The translations under genes were made by a program, and so were the position numbers. A stretch of 64,000 nucleotides of DNA from DASQPR01 sp963836775 (GTDB taxonomy: Bacteria > Actinomycetota > Actinomycetes > Mycobacteriales > Micromonosporaceae): NCBI GenBank assembly GCA_963836775.1, contig CAWIKR010000002.1, forward strand, positions 1,612,001-1,676,000, written 5' to 3'. Positions 51,707-59,991 of the stretch are shown here, piece after piece (position 1 is the stretch's first letter; each line of letters starts with the position of its first letter). Below the pieces are notes generated by a model. It did no database searches, was not told where the DNA came from, and saw only the letters and a list, made by a program, of their open reading frames with translations.

Positions 51707-52819
51707 ATGCGCAAGCGGCGGATCGCGGCGGGGTTGGCATTGGCGGCCGGCGGTGCCGGCCTGGTCTGGGCGACCCGGGACATGCCGGCCGCGTTCGGCG
51801 CCCTTCCGGCGGGCGAGCGGGCCGAGAGAGTGCGCAGATCCGCGCATTACCGCGACGGCAAGTTCCACAACAGCCACCCGACCACCGTCGGCGACCTGCG
51901 TGGCCGCGACGATGACGGCTCGATGCTGCGGGAATTCCTCAAGGGCGGCGCCGAGCGCAAGCCCGCCGCGGCGATCCCGCTGGTCGCCGGCGACCCCGGC
52001 ACTGCCACCGGCGAGCTCTCCATTACCTGGTATGGCCATGCCTCGTCACTGGTCGAAATCGACGGCACCCGGGTGCTGTTCGACCCGATCTGGAGTGACC
52101 GCTGCTCTCCGTCCCAGCTGGTCGGCCCGCGCCGGTTGCATCAGGCGCCGATCGCCCTGGACGACCTGCCGCACCTGGACGCCATCGTGATCTCCCACGA
52201 TCACTACGACCACCTGGACATGGCGACGATCCGGACGCTGGCGCGGACGCAGGACGCGCCATTCCTGGTGCCGCTCGGCGTCGGCGCACACCTGGAGCGC
52301 TGGGGCGTGCCCGGGGACCGGATCGTCGAGGTCGAGTGGGAGGAGGCCACCTCCGTCGGCCCGCTCACCCTGATCTGCACCGAGGCGCAGCACTTCTCCG
52401 GCCGCACCGTGAAACGGGATGGCACGCTGTGGAGTTCGTGGGTCGTCGCCGGCCCCCACCACAAGGTCTTCTACAGCGGTGACACGGGTTACTTCGACGG
52501 TTTCGCCGCGATTGGCGCCAAGCACGGGCCGTTCGACGCCACACTCATCCAGATCGGCGCCTACGACAAGCGCTGGCCGGACATCCACATGACACCGGAG
52601 CAGGGCATCGCCGCCCACATCGATGTCCACGGCGGCTTGATGATTCCGGTGCACTGGGGCACCTTCGTGCTGGCGTTCCATCCGTGGGGCGAGCCGGTCG
52701 ATCGGGCCTGGGCCGAGGCGAAGGCACGCGGCGCGTCGCTGGCGGTGCCGCGTCCGGGCGAGCGCATCGACGTCGCCGACCCGCCCGCCGTCGATGGCTG
52801 GTGGCAGGCGCTGGCGTAA
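51707..52819 (+). CDS. MBL-fold metal-dependent hydrolase (NAPE-PLD/UlaG-like), membrane-anchored
   Basis: The ATG has GAGGGGG 6 nt upstream and gives 370 residues. One N-terminal helix (IAAGLALAAGGAGLVWA) is a probable membrane anchor. The metallo-beta-lactamase core has TWYGHASSLVEIDGTRVLFDP, the metal motif SHDHYDHLD, EAQHFSGR, FYSGDTGYFDGF and IPVHWGTFVLAFHPW. This is the NAPE-PLD/UlaG branch that cuts phosphodiesters or lactones. The substrate is probably a lipid. It is convergent with capA, only 15 nt apart. Confidence 0.87.
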   Translation: MRKRRIAAGLALAAGGAGLVWATRDMPAAFGALPAGERAERVRRSAHYRDGKFHNSHPTTVGDLRGRDDDGSMLREFLKGGAERKPAAAIPLVAGDPGTATGELSITWYGHASSLVEIDGTRVLFDPIWSDRCSPSQLVGPRRLHQAPIALDDLPHLDAIVISHDHYDHLDMATIRTLARTQDAPFLVPLGVGAHLERWGVPGDRIVEVEWEEATSVGPLTLICTEAQHFSGRTVKRDGTLWSSWVVAGPHHKVFYSGDTGYFDGFAAIGAKHGPFDATLIQIGAYDKRWPDIHMTPEQGIAAHIDVHGGLMIPVHWGTFVLAFHPWGEPVDRAWAEAKARGASLAVPRPGERIDVADPPAVDGWWQALA

Positions 52820-52834
52820 GCCGCGACCGGTTGG

Positions 52835-54079
52835 TCACCGTTCCCGGCGCACCACAGTCAGGCCGGGCGCGTGCAGCGCCGTCACCGTACGCGCGGTGCG
52901 GTCCCAGGACGCCTGATAGAGCGCCCGGAGCCGGGAACTGAGGTCGGTCCGGGCGAGTTCCCGCGGCAGATCGATGAGTCTCTGCGGCTCGCCGAGATAG
53001 GTGTAGGTCGGGATCGCCTCGGCCTTGGTCACCTTGAATACATGTGGCTTCACCTCGGTGAAGGTGAACCGCGGCAGGACTCCGTCCATCGTCGGCTTGC
53101 TGAACCCTTGCTCGGCGATCTGGTTGCCCATGCCGTACGCCACCCACTTGCCGTTGATCTGCGCGAACGGCTGCACCACGTGGGCATGGCAGCCGAGGAT
53201 CAGGTCCACGTCCGGCGACTTGAGCAGGGCCGCCGCCACGGCCCGCTGCTGGGCATTCGGCACCTGCTGATATTCGGTGCCGAAGTGCAGGCTGACGATC
53301 ACCACCTCGGCGCCGTGGGCCCGGGCCGACTTCGCCGCGGCCAGGATCGCCGGGACGTCGATCAGGTTCGCGGCCCAGGTTTTGCCGGCCGGTCGGCGCA
53401 TGCCGTTGAAACCGTACGCATAGGACAGCTGCGCGACCTTGACTCCATTGACGGTCAGGATGTCCGGAGTCGCGGCTTCGGCGGCCGAGCGGGCCGTGCC
53501 GGTGTGCTTGACGCCGGCCGCGTCCAGGGCATCGAGCGTGCGCGTGATGCCGGGCATGCCACCGTCGAGCGAGTGGTTCGAGGCCGTCGAACAGGTGTCA
53601 TATCCGATCCGGTGCAGAGTGCCGGCGATCTGCGGGGGCACCCCGAAGACCGGATAGCTGGTGAACGGGCCGCCAGGCCCTGCGTAGGGCGTCTCCATGT
53701 GGCAGACGGCCAGGTCGGCGCCCTTGATGTCGGGAACGGCCGAAGCGAAGATCGGATCGAAGTAGTAGCCGGACCGATGGTGCTGCCGAGCCGCCCGCCG
53801 GGCCTCGCCCCACAACCCGTTGTGCAGCAGCACATCGCCGGCGCCCAGGACGGTGAACTGGCGCGGCTTGACGGTGCCGGATCCGAGTTGTGGACTCCGA
53901 GCCGCCTGGACCAGCACCGGCGGCAGCACCGGCACCGGTGCGCGAGTCTGGGAGATGGTCAATGGTGCCTGCAGCGGAGGCAGCGCCGCTCGGCCCGCCG
54001 GCCGTGCCGCGGCCTGCGCGCTCAGGGCGAACACCATCATGGCGAGGAGCGATCCCCAGAACGTGAGCCGGGCACGCAT
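52835..54079 (-). CDS. CapA-like metallophosphatase-fold protein
   Basis: A 414-residue protein with a signal/anchor helix (about 5-25) and a Pro-rich linker. The CapA domain has TVLGAGDVLLH, AVCHMETPYA, STASNHSLDGGMPGI, VVIVSLHFGTEY and LILGCHAHVVQPF with WVAYGMGNQ. These are the metal-binding loops of the CapA/PgsA family, linked to poly-gamma-glutamate or capsule synthesis, or to surface hydrolysis. Length is normal for the family. No capB/capC neighbours are in the window, so the partner is unknown. Confidence 0.87.
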   Translation of the reverse strand: MRARLTFWGSLLAMMVFALSAQAAARPAGRAALPPLQAPLTISQTRAPVPVLPPVLVQAARSPQLGSGTVKPRQFTVLGAGDVLLHNGLWGEARRAARQHHRSGYYFDPIFASAVPDIKGADLAVCHMETPYAGPGGPFTSYPVFGVPPQIAGTLHRIGYDTCSTASNHSLDGGMPGITRTLDALDAAGVKHTGTARSAAEAATPDILTVNGVKVAQLSYAYGFNGMRRPAGKTWAANLIDVPAILAAAKSARAHGAEVVIVSLHFGTEYQQVPNAQQRAVAAALLKSPDVDLILGCHAHVVQPFAQINGKWVAYGMGNQIAEQGFSKPTMDGVLPRFTFTEVKPHVFKVTKAEAIPTYTYLGEPQRLIDLPRELARTDLSSRLRALYQASWDRTARTVTALHAPGLTVVRRER

Positions 54080-54124
54080 TGCGCCATGATCCCGGTTGCC
54101 GGCCGGTTGCGAAAGACCCGAATT

Positions 54125-55009
54125 TCAGCGCCGCCGGACCCCGGCGACGCACCGCGCCATCACCGCGATCCGGCGAGCGCGGGACACCCGGACCCGGGTC
54201 GCGAAGACCTCGAACTCGGCGCGGGCGATCTCGACGAGGATCGCCCGATACAGCTCGTACGCGGTCTTGATGCACACCTGCGAGGACGGCTCGAGCAGAT
54301 CGATGCCGGGAAGCGCGGCCGCATAGTGCTGATGGGCGCGGTCGACCTGGAACTCGATCAGCCGCTTGATCTCCGGCGTGGATCGTCCGGCCGAAACCGC
54401 GGATCGCAGCGCCGCCCGCGTCACGCCGAACCGGTCCAGGTCCTCGATCGGCAGGTAGATCCGGCCCCTGCGCAGATCTTCGCCGACGTCCCGGATGAAG
54501 TTGGTGAGCTGGAACGCCCGGCCCAGCTCTCGGGCCGGGTGGTCGGCCGCGACCCGATCTTGAGCGCCCAGCAGCGGCACCATCATCGCGCCGATCGCGG
54601 CCGCCGAGCCCTCCATGTAGCGGAGCAGATCTCCGTAGGTCGAGTAGCCCGAGACGGTGAGATCCATCCGCATGGATCGCAGGAACGCCTGGAAGTCTCG
54701 GTGCGACAGCTCGAAGATCCGGATCGTGTTCAGAACCGCCGGCAGCACCGGGTCATCGACGTCGGCGCCGTCCAGCCCGGCGAAGAACTTGCCGGCGAAG
54801 ACCTCCAGTGCCGCGCCGCGATCTCCGTCCAGCGTGAACGAGTCGACGATCTCGTCGGCGTAGCGGGCGAAGCCGTAGAGCGCGTGCACATGCCGGCGCT
54901 TCCAGGCGGGAAGCAGCTTGGTGGCGAGGTAGTAAGAGCGGCCGAACCGTCGATGCAGCTCGCGGCAGCGCTCGTAGGCGCGGGCGAGAGCGGGGTCGAC
55001 GACGGTCAC
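54125..55009 (-). CDS. crtB: Phytoene/squalene synthase family protein
   Basis: I place the start at the GTG at 55009 (294 residues). The Asp-rich motif one is YGFARYADEIVDSF and motif two QLTNFIRDVGEDLRRGRIYLP, with YSTYGDLLRYMEGSAAAIG between. Two GGPP molecules join head-to-head to phytoene. It lies divergent from crtI with a shared 144-nt promoter region. The GGPP synthase is not in this window. Confidence 0.92.
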   Translation of the reverse strand: MTVVDPALARAYERCRELHRRFGRSYYLATKLLPAWKRRHVHALYGFARYADEIVDSFTLDGDRGAALEVFAGKFFAGLDGADVDDPVLPAVLNTIRIFELSHRDFQAFLRSMRMDLTVSGYSTYGDLLRYMEGSAAAIGAMMVPLLGAQDRVAADHPARELGRAFQLTNFIRDVGEDLRRGRIYLPIEDLDRFGVTRAALRSAVSAGRSTPEIKRLIEFQVDRAHQHYAAALPGIDLLEPSSQVCIKTAYELYRAILVEIARAEFEVFATRVRVSRARRIAVMARCVAGVRRR

Positions 55010-55153
55010 CGGTCGATCCTGCCCGACGGAACCACGTCGCGGCCAGTCGCATCGGCTTTCCGACATTTCGGACGCGCCGCAGGCCGGCGGCCGGGTCGCA
55101 CAGGGCGGCCGAGGGATGATGTGATCCGGGGAGAGGCGCGGAGAGGAGTCGGT

Positions 55154-56641
55154 GTGCGTACCGTCAGCGGTCCGTCCGAGCGAATCGTGATCGTTGGCGC
55201 GGGTCTCGGTGGCCTGGCGTGTGCTCTTCGTCTCGCCTCGACCGGTCGCGACGTCACGGTGGTGGAACGGGAGGCGCGGCCCGGCGGCCGGGCCGGCCGG
55301 CTGACGCTGCGGGGCTACGAGTTCGACACCGGGCCGACCGTGTTGACCATGCCGGAGATCCTCGCCGAGACGTTCGCCGCTGCCGGCGAAGACATGGCCG
55401 ACTGGCTCACGCTGGACCGGCTCGACCCGGCCTACCGGGCCTTCTTTCCGGACGGCTCGAGTCTGGACGTGATCGCCGACTCGGCCCGGATGGCCGATGA
55501 GATCTCCCGCGTCTGTGGGGCTCGGGAGGCCGCGGGCTACCTGCGATTCGTCGAATACACCCGGCGACTCTGGCATCTGCAGCGACACGACTTCATCGAC
55601 CGCAACCTGGACAGCCCCCGCGACCTGCTGAGCCTGGGCTTGCTGCGGCTGATCGGCCAGGGCGGCTTCCGCCGGCTCTCCACGAAGGTCAACGAATACT
55701 TCGCGGATCCGCGCACCCGCCGGATCTTCTCGTTCCAGTCCCTCTACGCCGGCGTGGCGCCGCACCAGGCGCTCGCCCTATATGCCGTCATCTCCTACCT
55801 GGACACCATCGCCGGGGTCTACTTCCCGCACGGCGGCATTCACGCGGTGCCGCAGGCGCTCGCATCCGCGGCCGAGAAGAACGGCGTCACGTTCCGCTTC
55901 GACTCCACGGTCAGCAGCGTCGAGGTGGCCGATGGCCGGGCGCGCGCGGTGCGTACCACCGACGGCGAACGGATCCCGGCCGACGTGGTGATTCTCAATC
56001 CGGACCTGCCGGTGGCATACCGCGACCTGCTGCCCCGGACGCCGCGGCGGATCGCCCGGCTGCGCCAATCGCCGTCCGCGGTGGTCTTGCACATCGGATC
56101 AAAGCAGCGGTACGAGCGGATCGCGCACCACAACATCCACTTCGGCCGGGCCTGGCGCGGCACTTTTGACGAGATCATCCGGCGTGGTGACCTGATGTCC
56201 GACCCGTCGCTGCTGGTCACCAACCCGACCCGGACCGAACCCGGGCTGGCGCCGCCGGACCGCGAGATCTACTACGTCCTGGCGCCCGCCCCCAACCTGG
56301 TCGTCGGTGACCAGGCCTGGCGGGACGGCCTCACGAACCGGTACGCCGCCGAGCTGGTCAGTACCCTGGAGGAACGGGGCTACCACGACTTCGGTGCCGG
56401 CATCGAACTGTCGCATGTGGTCACTCCGGCCGACTGGGCGGCGTCCGGCATGGCCGCCGGCTCGCCGTTCGCGAGCGCCCACACGCTGTGGCAAACCGGA
56501 CCGTTCCGGCCCGGCAATTTGCACCCAACTCTCGATAACGTGGTGTTCGTCGGTTCCGGCACTCAGCCCGGCGTGGGAGTGCCTATGGTGCTGATCTCCG
56601 GAAAGCTGGCCGCCCAACGGGTTACGGGAGAGTTTTGGTGA
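55154..56641 (+). CDS. crtI: Phytoene desaturase
   Basis: A 495-residue FAD protein from a GTG with GGAGAGGAG upstream. The dinucleotide fold IVGAGLGGLACALRLASTG, then VEREARPGGRAGRL and FDTGPTVLTMPEI are typical. The centre has YFPHGGIHAVPQALASAAEKNG and the C-terminal motif VVFVGSGTQPGVGVPMVLISGKLA is the carotenoid-desaturase signature. It introduces double bonds into phytoene to give lycopene or neurosporene. It overlaps idi by 4 nt, GTGA. Confidence 0.93.
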   Translation: MRTVSGPSERIVIVGAGLGGLACALRLASTGRDVTVVEREARPGGRAGRLTLRGYEFDTGPTVLTMPEILAETFAAAGEDMADWLTLDRLDPAYRAFFPDGSSLDVIADSARMADEISRVCGAREAAGYLRFVEYTRRLWHLQRHDFIDRNLDSPRDLLSLGLLRLIGQGGFRRLSTKVNEYFADPRTRRIFSFQSLYAGVAPHQALALYAVISYLDTIAGVYFPHGGIHAVPQALASAAEKNGVTFRFDSTVSSVEVADGRARAVRTTDGERIPADVVILNPDLPVAYRDLLPRTPRRIARLRQSPSAVVLHIGSKQRYERIAHHNIHFGRAWRGTFDEIIRRGDLMSDPSLLVTNPTRTEPGLAPPDREIYYVLAPAPNLVVGDQAWRDGLTNRYAAELVSTLEERGYHDFGAGIELSHVVTPADWAASGMAAGSPFASAHTLWQTGPFRPGNLHPTLDNVVFVGSGTQPGVGVPMVLISGKLAAQRVTGEFW

Positions 56642-57189
56642 CAGATGTTCGCGAGGCGCTTCTAGTCGAGCTGGTGACCGACCTCGGAGCTCCGATCGGG
56701 TCGACGACCGTGGAGCAAGCACATGCCGCCCCCGGCCGGCTGCACCGGGCGTTCTCCGTGATGATCCTCGACGACCAGGGGCGGGTGCTGTTGCAGCAGC
56801 GTGCCGCGGTGAAGACCCGCTTCGCGCTGCGCTGGGCCAACGCCTGCTGTGGCCATCCGGCTCCCGGAACCGCGGTGATCGATGCCGCGACCACCCGCCT
56901 GGCGGAGGAACTCGGCGCGGGACCGGTCGCGATGCGCGAGGTCGGGGTCTACGAATACTTCGCCGAGGACGAGGCCAGCGGCCGGGTCGAGTACGAATAC
57001 GATCACGTGCTTCTGGCGCGCGTACCGGCTGACGGTCTTGATCTGGCGCCGGATCCCGCGGAGGTCGCGGCGACGCGTTGGGTGGCCATGGCGGATCTGG
57101 TCGAGGAGATGCGCGACGATCCGGCCGATTTCGCCCCTTGGTTGCGAGGTGCGGTCAATTTGGTGCTTAATCACCCTGAATACCGCTAG
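56638..57189 (+). CDS. idi: Isopentenyl-diphosphate delta-isomerase, type I
   Basis: A 183- or 184-residue Nudix-type enzyme. GRLHRAFSVMILDDQGRVLLQ is the start of the Nudix fold, WANACCGHPAPG includes the catalytic Cys, and RLAEELGAGP and EYEYDHVLLA supply metal and catalytic Glu ligands. It interconverts IPP and DMAPP to prime isoprenoid chains. The GTG at 56638 overlaps the crtI stop, so the two are co-translated. Confidence 0.92.
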   Translation: MTDVREALLVELVTDLGAPIGSTTVEQAHAAPGRLHRAFSVMILDDQGRVLLQQRAAVKTRFALRWANACCGHPAPGTAVIDAATTRLAEELGAGPVAMREVGVYEYFAEDEASGRVEYEYDHVLLARVPADGLDLAPDPAEVAATRWVAMADLVEEMRDDPADFAPWLRGAVNLVLNHPEYR

Positions 57190-57210
57190 TTTGGTGACCG
57201 TCCCGGTTTA

Positions 57211-57462
57211 GTCGGAAGGTCAGCGGCACCGCACGCCACGACCAGGTCGGCGCCCAAGCAGGCACAGCCGACGCCGCTGGCGGTGCCCGACAAAATCGCG
57301 CAAGAGGCGGCGATCCCCGCCGGACTGCCCGCCTGGCCGACGGTGAATCGGCGGTACGGCGCGGCCCGGTCGATGGCCTCCACCGGCACCACCACGGTCG
57401 CCCTGACCTTCGACGATGGGCCAAGCGGCTACACCAACGACGTCCTCGACCTGCCGACGTGA
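57211..57462 (+). pseudogene. Truncated polysaccharide deacetylase (NodB-like), N-terminal stub
   Basis: A frame ending at 57462 holds a Pro/Ala-rich linker, then MASTGTTTVALTFDDGPSGY followed by TNDVLDLPT and a stop. VALTFDDGPxxYTxxVLDLL is the first NodB motif with the catalytic Asp. The remaining His-rich motifs are missing, and the final LPT replaces LLxxH. No start codon with a ribosome site is clear. It is a stub of a secreted deacetylase. Confidence 0.6.
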
Positions 57463-57493
57463 GGCAGGGCCGTGGGGCGGGCGCTGGGACTGC

Positions 57494-57543
57494 CGATCTT
57501 GGATGGTTTGAGCCGCTATGAAGGCCGTTCCAGACCAAGATCG
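57494..57543. repeat. Inverted repeat with GATCTTGG core
   Basis: CGATCTTGG (57494-57502) and CCAAGATCG (57535-57543) are perfect 9-bp arms separated by 32 nt, in the gap after the deacetylase stub. The same GATCTTGG core forms a longer palindrome at 60.8 kb, so both may belong to one dispersed repeat family. Confidence 0.45.
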
Positions 57544-57676
57544 CGGAGGTCGGCGCCGAAGTCGGCGGGCCGGTTTGGCGGCTGGCAGGTCATCGCGTAT
57601 GCTTTCGAAGCCTCCGGCGGGGCCGGATGGGAGCGTCAGCCGGCCAATTCGCTCGTGTGCGATGATGGCGGAGCGC

Positions 57677-57749
57677 GCCCTCATCGTCTAGAGGCCTAGG
57701 ACGCCGCCCTTTCAAGGCGGTAGCACGGGTTCGAATCCCGTTGGGGGCA
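57677..57749 (+). tRNA. tRNA-Glu (anticodon TTC)
   Basis: A 73-nt cloverleaf: acceptor GCCCTCA with TGGGGGC, anticodon arm CCGCCCTTTCAAGGCGG with TTC, T-arm ACGGGTTCGAATCCCGT and discriminator A. No encoded CCA. First of three tRNA genes on one strand. Confidence 0.95.
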
Positions 57750-57794
57750 CGGCCGCGTGGTTGCTAAGGTGACCAGGCGACAACTGAAGAGCAA

Positions 57795-57868
57795 GGTCCT
57801 GTGGAGCAGTTGGAGTGCTCGCCGCCCTGTCAAGGCGGAGGTCGCGGGTTCAAGTCCCGTCAGGACCG
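57795..57868 (+). tRNA. tRNA-Asp (anticodon GTC)
   Basis: A 74-nt cloverleaf: acceptor GGTCCTG with CAGGACC, anticodon arm CCGCCCTGTCAAGGCGG with GTC, T-arm GCGGGTTCAAGTCCCGT and discriminator G. Lies 45 nt after tRNA-Glu. Confidence 0.95.
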
Positions 57869-57882
57869 CAAGTCTCACCCCT

Positions 57883-57956
57883 GGCCAGGTAGCTCAGTTG
57901 GTAGAGCGTCCGACTGAAAATCGGAAGGTTCGGCGGTTCGATCCCGTCCCTGGCCA
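57883..57956 (+). tRNA. tRNA-Phe (anticodon GAA)
   Basis: A 74-nt cloverleaf: acceptor GGCCAGG with CCTGGCC, D-arm AGCTCAGTTGGTAGAGC, anticodon loop ACTGAAAAT with GAA, discriminator A. Lies 14 nt after tRNA-Asp, so the three are probably one transcript. Confidence 0.95.
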
Positions 57957-57978
57957 CATGGTCCTCGCCGGGCCATAT

Positions 57979-58012
57979 AAACGACGACCAGCATTTATGC
58001 CGGTCGTCGTTT
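57979..58012 (+). terminator. Terminator of the tRNA operon
   Basis: AAACGACGACC and GGTCGTCGTTT are perfect 11-bp arms with a 12-nt loop, running into TTTTGTG. It lies 22 nt after tRNA-Phe and looks like a true rho-independent terminator. Confidence 0.88.
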
Positions 58013-58334
58013 TGTGTATCAGCCCGGTGGGAATACCTTCTAGCTGCGTCCGCGCTCACCGATTGCTCCCGTGGCCACCCCAGCGCCGGACCGTAGCCAT
58101 TTGCGCTTATTGCCCGGATGCGGGTTCTACGATCACCGTGGGAGATAGCGGGTACTACCTGCGGCATCGGGTTGCGGCGCCGTCTGCGAGGTGGGAGGCG
58201 CGGCTGATGTACACGCCCGGGTAACGGTAAGAGCTTCGACGGTGTGGTGGGCAAAAACCCGGCCTGTTTCGGTCCCGCCGAATCTCCGTGTTCGGCGCAT
58301 CAATCTCGGTTGCGCGCTCAAGTTAGATGAGGAC
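58013..58334. other. Gap with no recognisable gene
   Basis: About 320 nt between the tRNA terminator and the S66 peptidase gene. Short open frames exist but none has a ribosome site or motif. The upstream control region of the peptidase probably lies in its last 100 nt, though no clear -35/-10 pair is visible. Confidence 0.4.
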
Positions 58335-59381
58335 ATGCGCCCGGACTTCACCGTTGCTCCCAAGGCCAGCGCCGGAGACCGAGTGGCGGTGGTTTCTCCA
58401 TCGTTCGCCGCGCCCGGCATGTTCCCCGCTGTCCATGAATTGGCGATGCGGCGATTGCGGGACGCGTTTGGTCTTGAGCCGGTGGAATATCCGACCACCC
58501 GCCAGGTGAACGCTTCGCCACAGGACCGTGCCGCGGATCTGCTCGCGGCATTCGCCGATCCCAGCGTGCGTGCGGTTCTGGCGAGCATCGGTGGTGACGA
58601 CCAGATCGCCGTCCTGCCCTTCCTCGACCCACAAGTCATCGCCGCCAACCCGAAACCGTTCTGCGGCTACAGCGACAACACGAATCTTCTGAACTGGCTG
58701 TGGAACCTCGGCATCGTCAGCTATCACGGCGGGTCGACCATGGTGCACCTCGGCCGGGGCGGCGGACTGCACCCAGTCTCAGCCGGATCGCTCCGAGCCG
58801 CCCTCTTCACGGGCGGCGATCTTGAGGTGCACCCGGTCGACATCTTCAGCGAAGACGAGCTCGACTGGAACGACGCCACACTCCTGGGGCAGGTCGCACC
58901 CACGGCACCCGCACCGGGCTGGAGCTGGCATCAGCCAGACCAGGTCGTCACCGCCCCGACCTGGGGCGGAAACCTGGAGATCCTGCACTGGAACCTCGCG
59001 GCGACCCGGTGGATCCGGCCCGTCGACGACTACGCCGGATGCGTGCTGCTGTTGGAGACCTCCGAGGAGATGCCATCGGCGACGGAGGTGTTCCGGATGT
59101 TGCGCAACGCCGGCGAGCGGGGACTCCTGGCTCAGTTTCCGGCCGTCCTGGTCGGCACAGCCAAGGCAAGCAACCTCAGTCGCCGCCCCACAGCCGAGGA
59201 ACGGCAGCAATACCGTGCTGAGCAGCAGGAGGCCGTTCTGCGCGCATTCGATCGCTATAACCCCGACGCCATGATCGTGTTCAACATCGACATCGGCCAC
59301 ACCGATCCGCAGTGGATCCTGCCGTACGGCGGCACAGTCACCGTCGACGGCCCGGCACGCCGGATCACGGCACATTACTGA
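58335..59381 (+). CDS. LD-carboxypeptidase/MccF-like protein (peptidase family S66)
   Basis: The ATG at 58335 gives 348 residues. It begins with AGDRVAVVSPSFAAPG and continues ADPSVRAVLASIGGDDQIAVLPFLD. The nucleophile Ser is in FCGYSDNTNLL, and SYHGGSTMVHLG, a Glu region GGNLEILHWNL and a C-terminal DIGHTDPQWILPYGG complete the S66 pattern. The GDDQ (rather than GGYG) places it nearer the MccF immunity branch than LdcA. It may recycle cell-wall peptides or cleave a peptide-nucleotide antibiotic such as microcin C. Confidence 0.87.
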   Translation: MRPDFTVAPKASAGDRVAVVSPSFAAPGMFPAVHELAMRRLRDAFGLEPVEYPTTRQVNASPQDRAADLLAAFADPSVRAVLASIGGDDQIAVLPFLDPQVIAANPKPFCGYSDNTNLLNWLWNLGIVSYHGGSTMVHLGRGGGLHPVSAGSLRAALFTGGDLEVHPVDIFSEDELDWNDATLLGQVAPTAPAPGWSWHQPDQVVTAPTWGGNLEILHWNLAATRWIRPVDDYAGCVLLLETSEEMPSATEVFRMLRNAGERGLLAQFPAVLVGTAKASNLSRRPTAEERQQYRAEQQEAVLRAFDRYNPDAMIVFNIDIGHTDPQWILPYGGTVTVDGPARRITAHY

Positions 59382-59481
59382 CCGTCCGCGCGGTTTTGCG
59401 TCGTCCGCAAGATTCGTCTGACGCGCGAGCAACCTGATCCATGCCGACCTCCGTCATCAATTCAGAAGAGGAGGAGCCTGG

Positions 59482-59991
59482 ATGAACAAAGCTGAGGAAG
59501 CCGAATTCCGCGAATATGTCGCGGGTCGCCTGGAGGCGTGGCGGCGCGCGGCATTCCTGATGTGCCGGGACTGGCACGGCGCGGACGATCTGGTCGGAAT
59601 CACCCTCGGCCGGCTTTACCGGCACTGGTCTCGAGCCCGCCAGGCGGACAGCCTGGACGCGTATGTCCACGGCATGCTCGCCCACGCCTTCCTCGACGAA
59701 CAGCGGCGGCCGTGGCGACGGGAGCGCGCCGACACCGCCGCGATGCCAGAACGTGCCGCGTCGGAGACCACGACCGATGGCATCCACGATCGCGCCGACA
59801 TCCTCACGCTGATACGTCAGCTACCGGCGCGACGAAGGGCGGTCGTCGTTCTGCGCTTCTACTGCGATCTGTCAGTCGGGCAGACCGCCGAAGCCCTGGG
59901 TCTGGCCGAGGGGACCGTGAAAAGCCAGTGTGCCCGGGCCCTCGACACGCTGCGAGAGCTGATGACGTCCGATGGAAGGGCGGGGAAATGA
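59482..59991 (+). CDS. ECF RNA polymerase sigma factor (SigE family)
   Basis: A 169-residue protein. Region 2 has AFLMCRDWHGADDLVGITLGRLY and FLDEQRRPWRRER; region 4 has LPARRRAVVVLRFYCDLSVG followed by QTAEALGLAEGTVKSQCARA. It is the short actinobacterial SigE/SigM-like type. A GGAGGAG site lies 8 nt before the ATG. Its stop overlaps the start of the next membrane protein by ATGA, the usual arrangement of a sigma factor and its controlling partner. Confidence 0.9.
   Translation: MNKAEEAEFREYVAGRLEAWRRAAFLMCRDWHGADDLVGITLGRLYRHWSRARQADSLDAYVHGMLAHAFLDEQRRPWRRERADTAAMPERAASETTTDGIHDRADILTLIRQLPARRRAVVVLRFYCDLSVGQTAEALGLAEGTVKSQCARALDTLRELMTSDGRAGK

Noticed and set aside
52871..54100. Long plus-strand reading frame that runs opposite capA and into crtI
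   Set aside because: It is Arg/His/Gly-rich, has no motif and no ribosome site, and lies opposite capA and crtB, which have strong family motifs. Only its last part (55154-56641) is a real gene, crtI.
57677..57956. Attachment site at the three tRNA genes
   Set aside because: No duplicated tRNA end, integrase or mobile gene nearby; a proper terminator follows the last tRNA.
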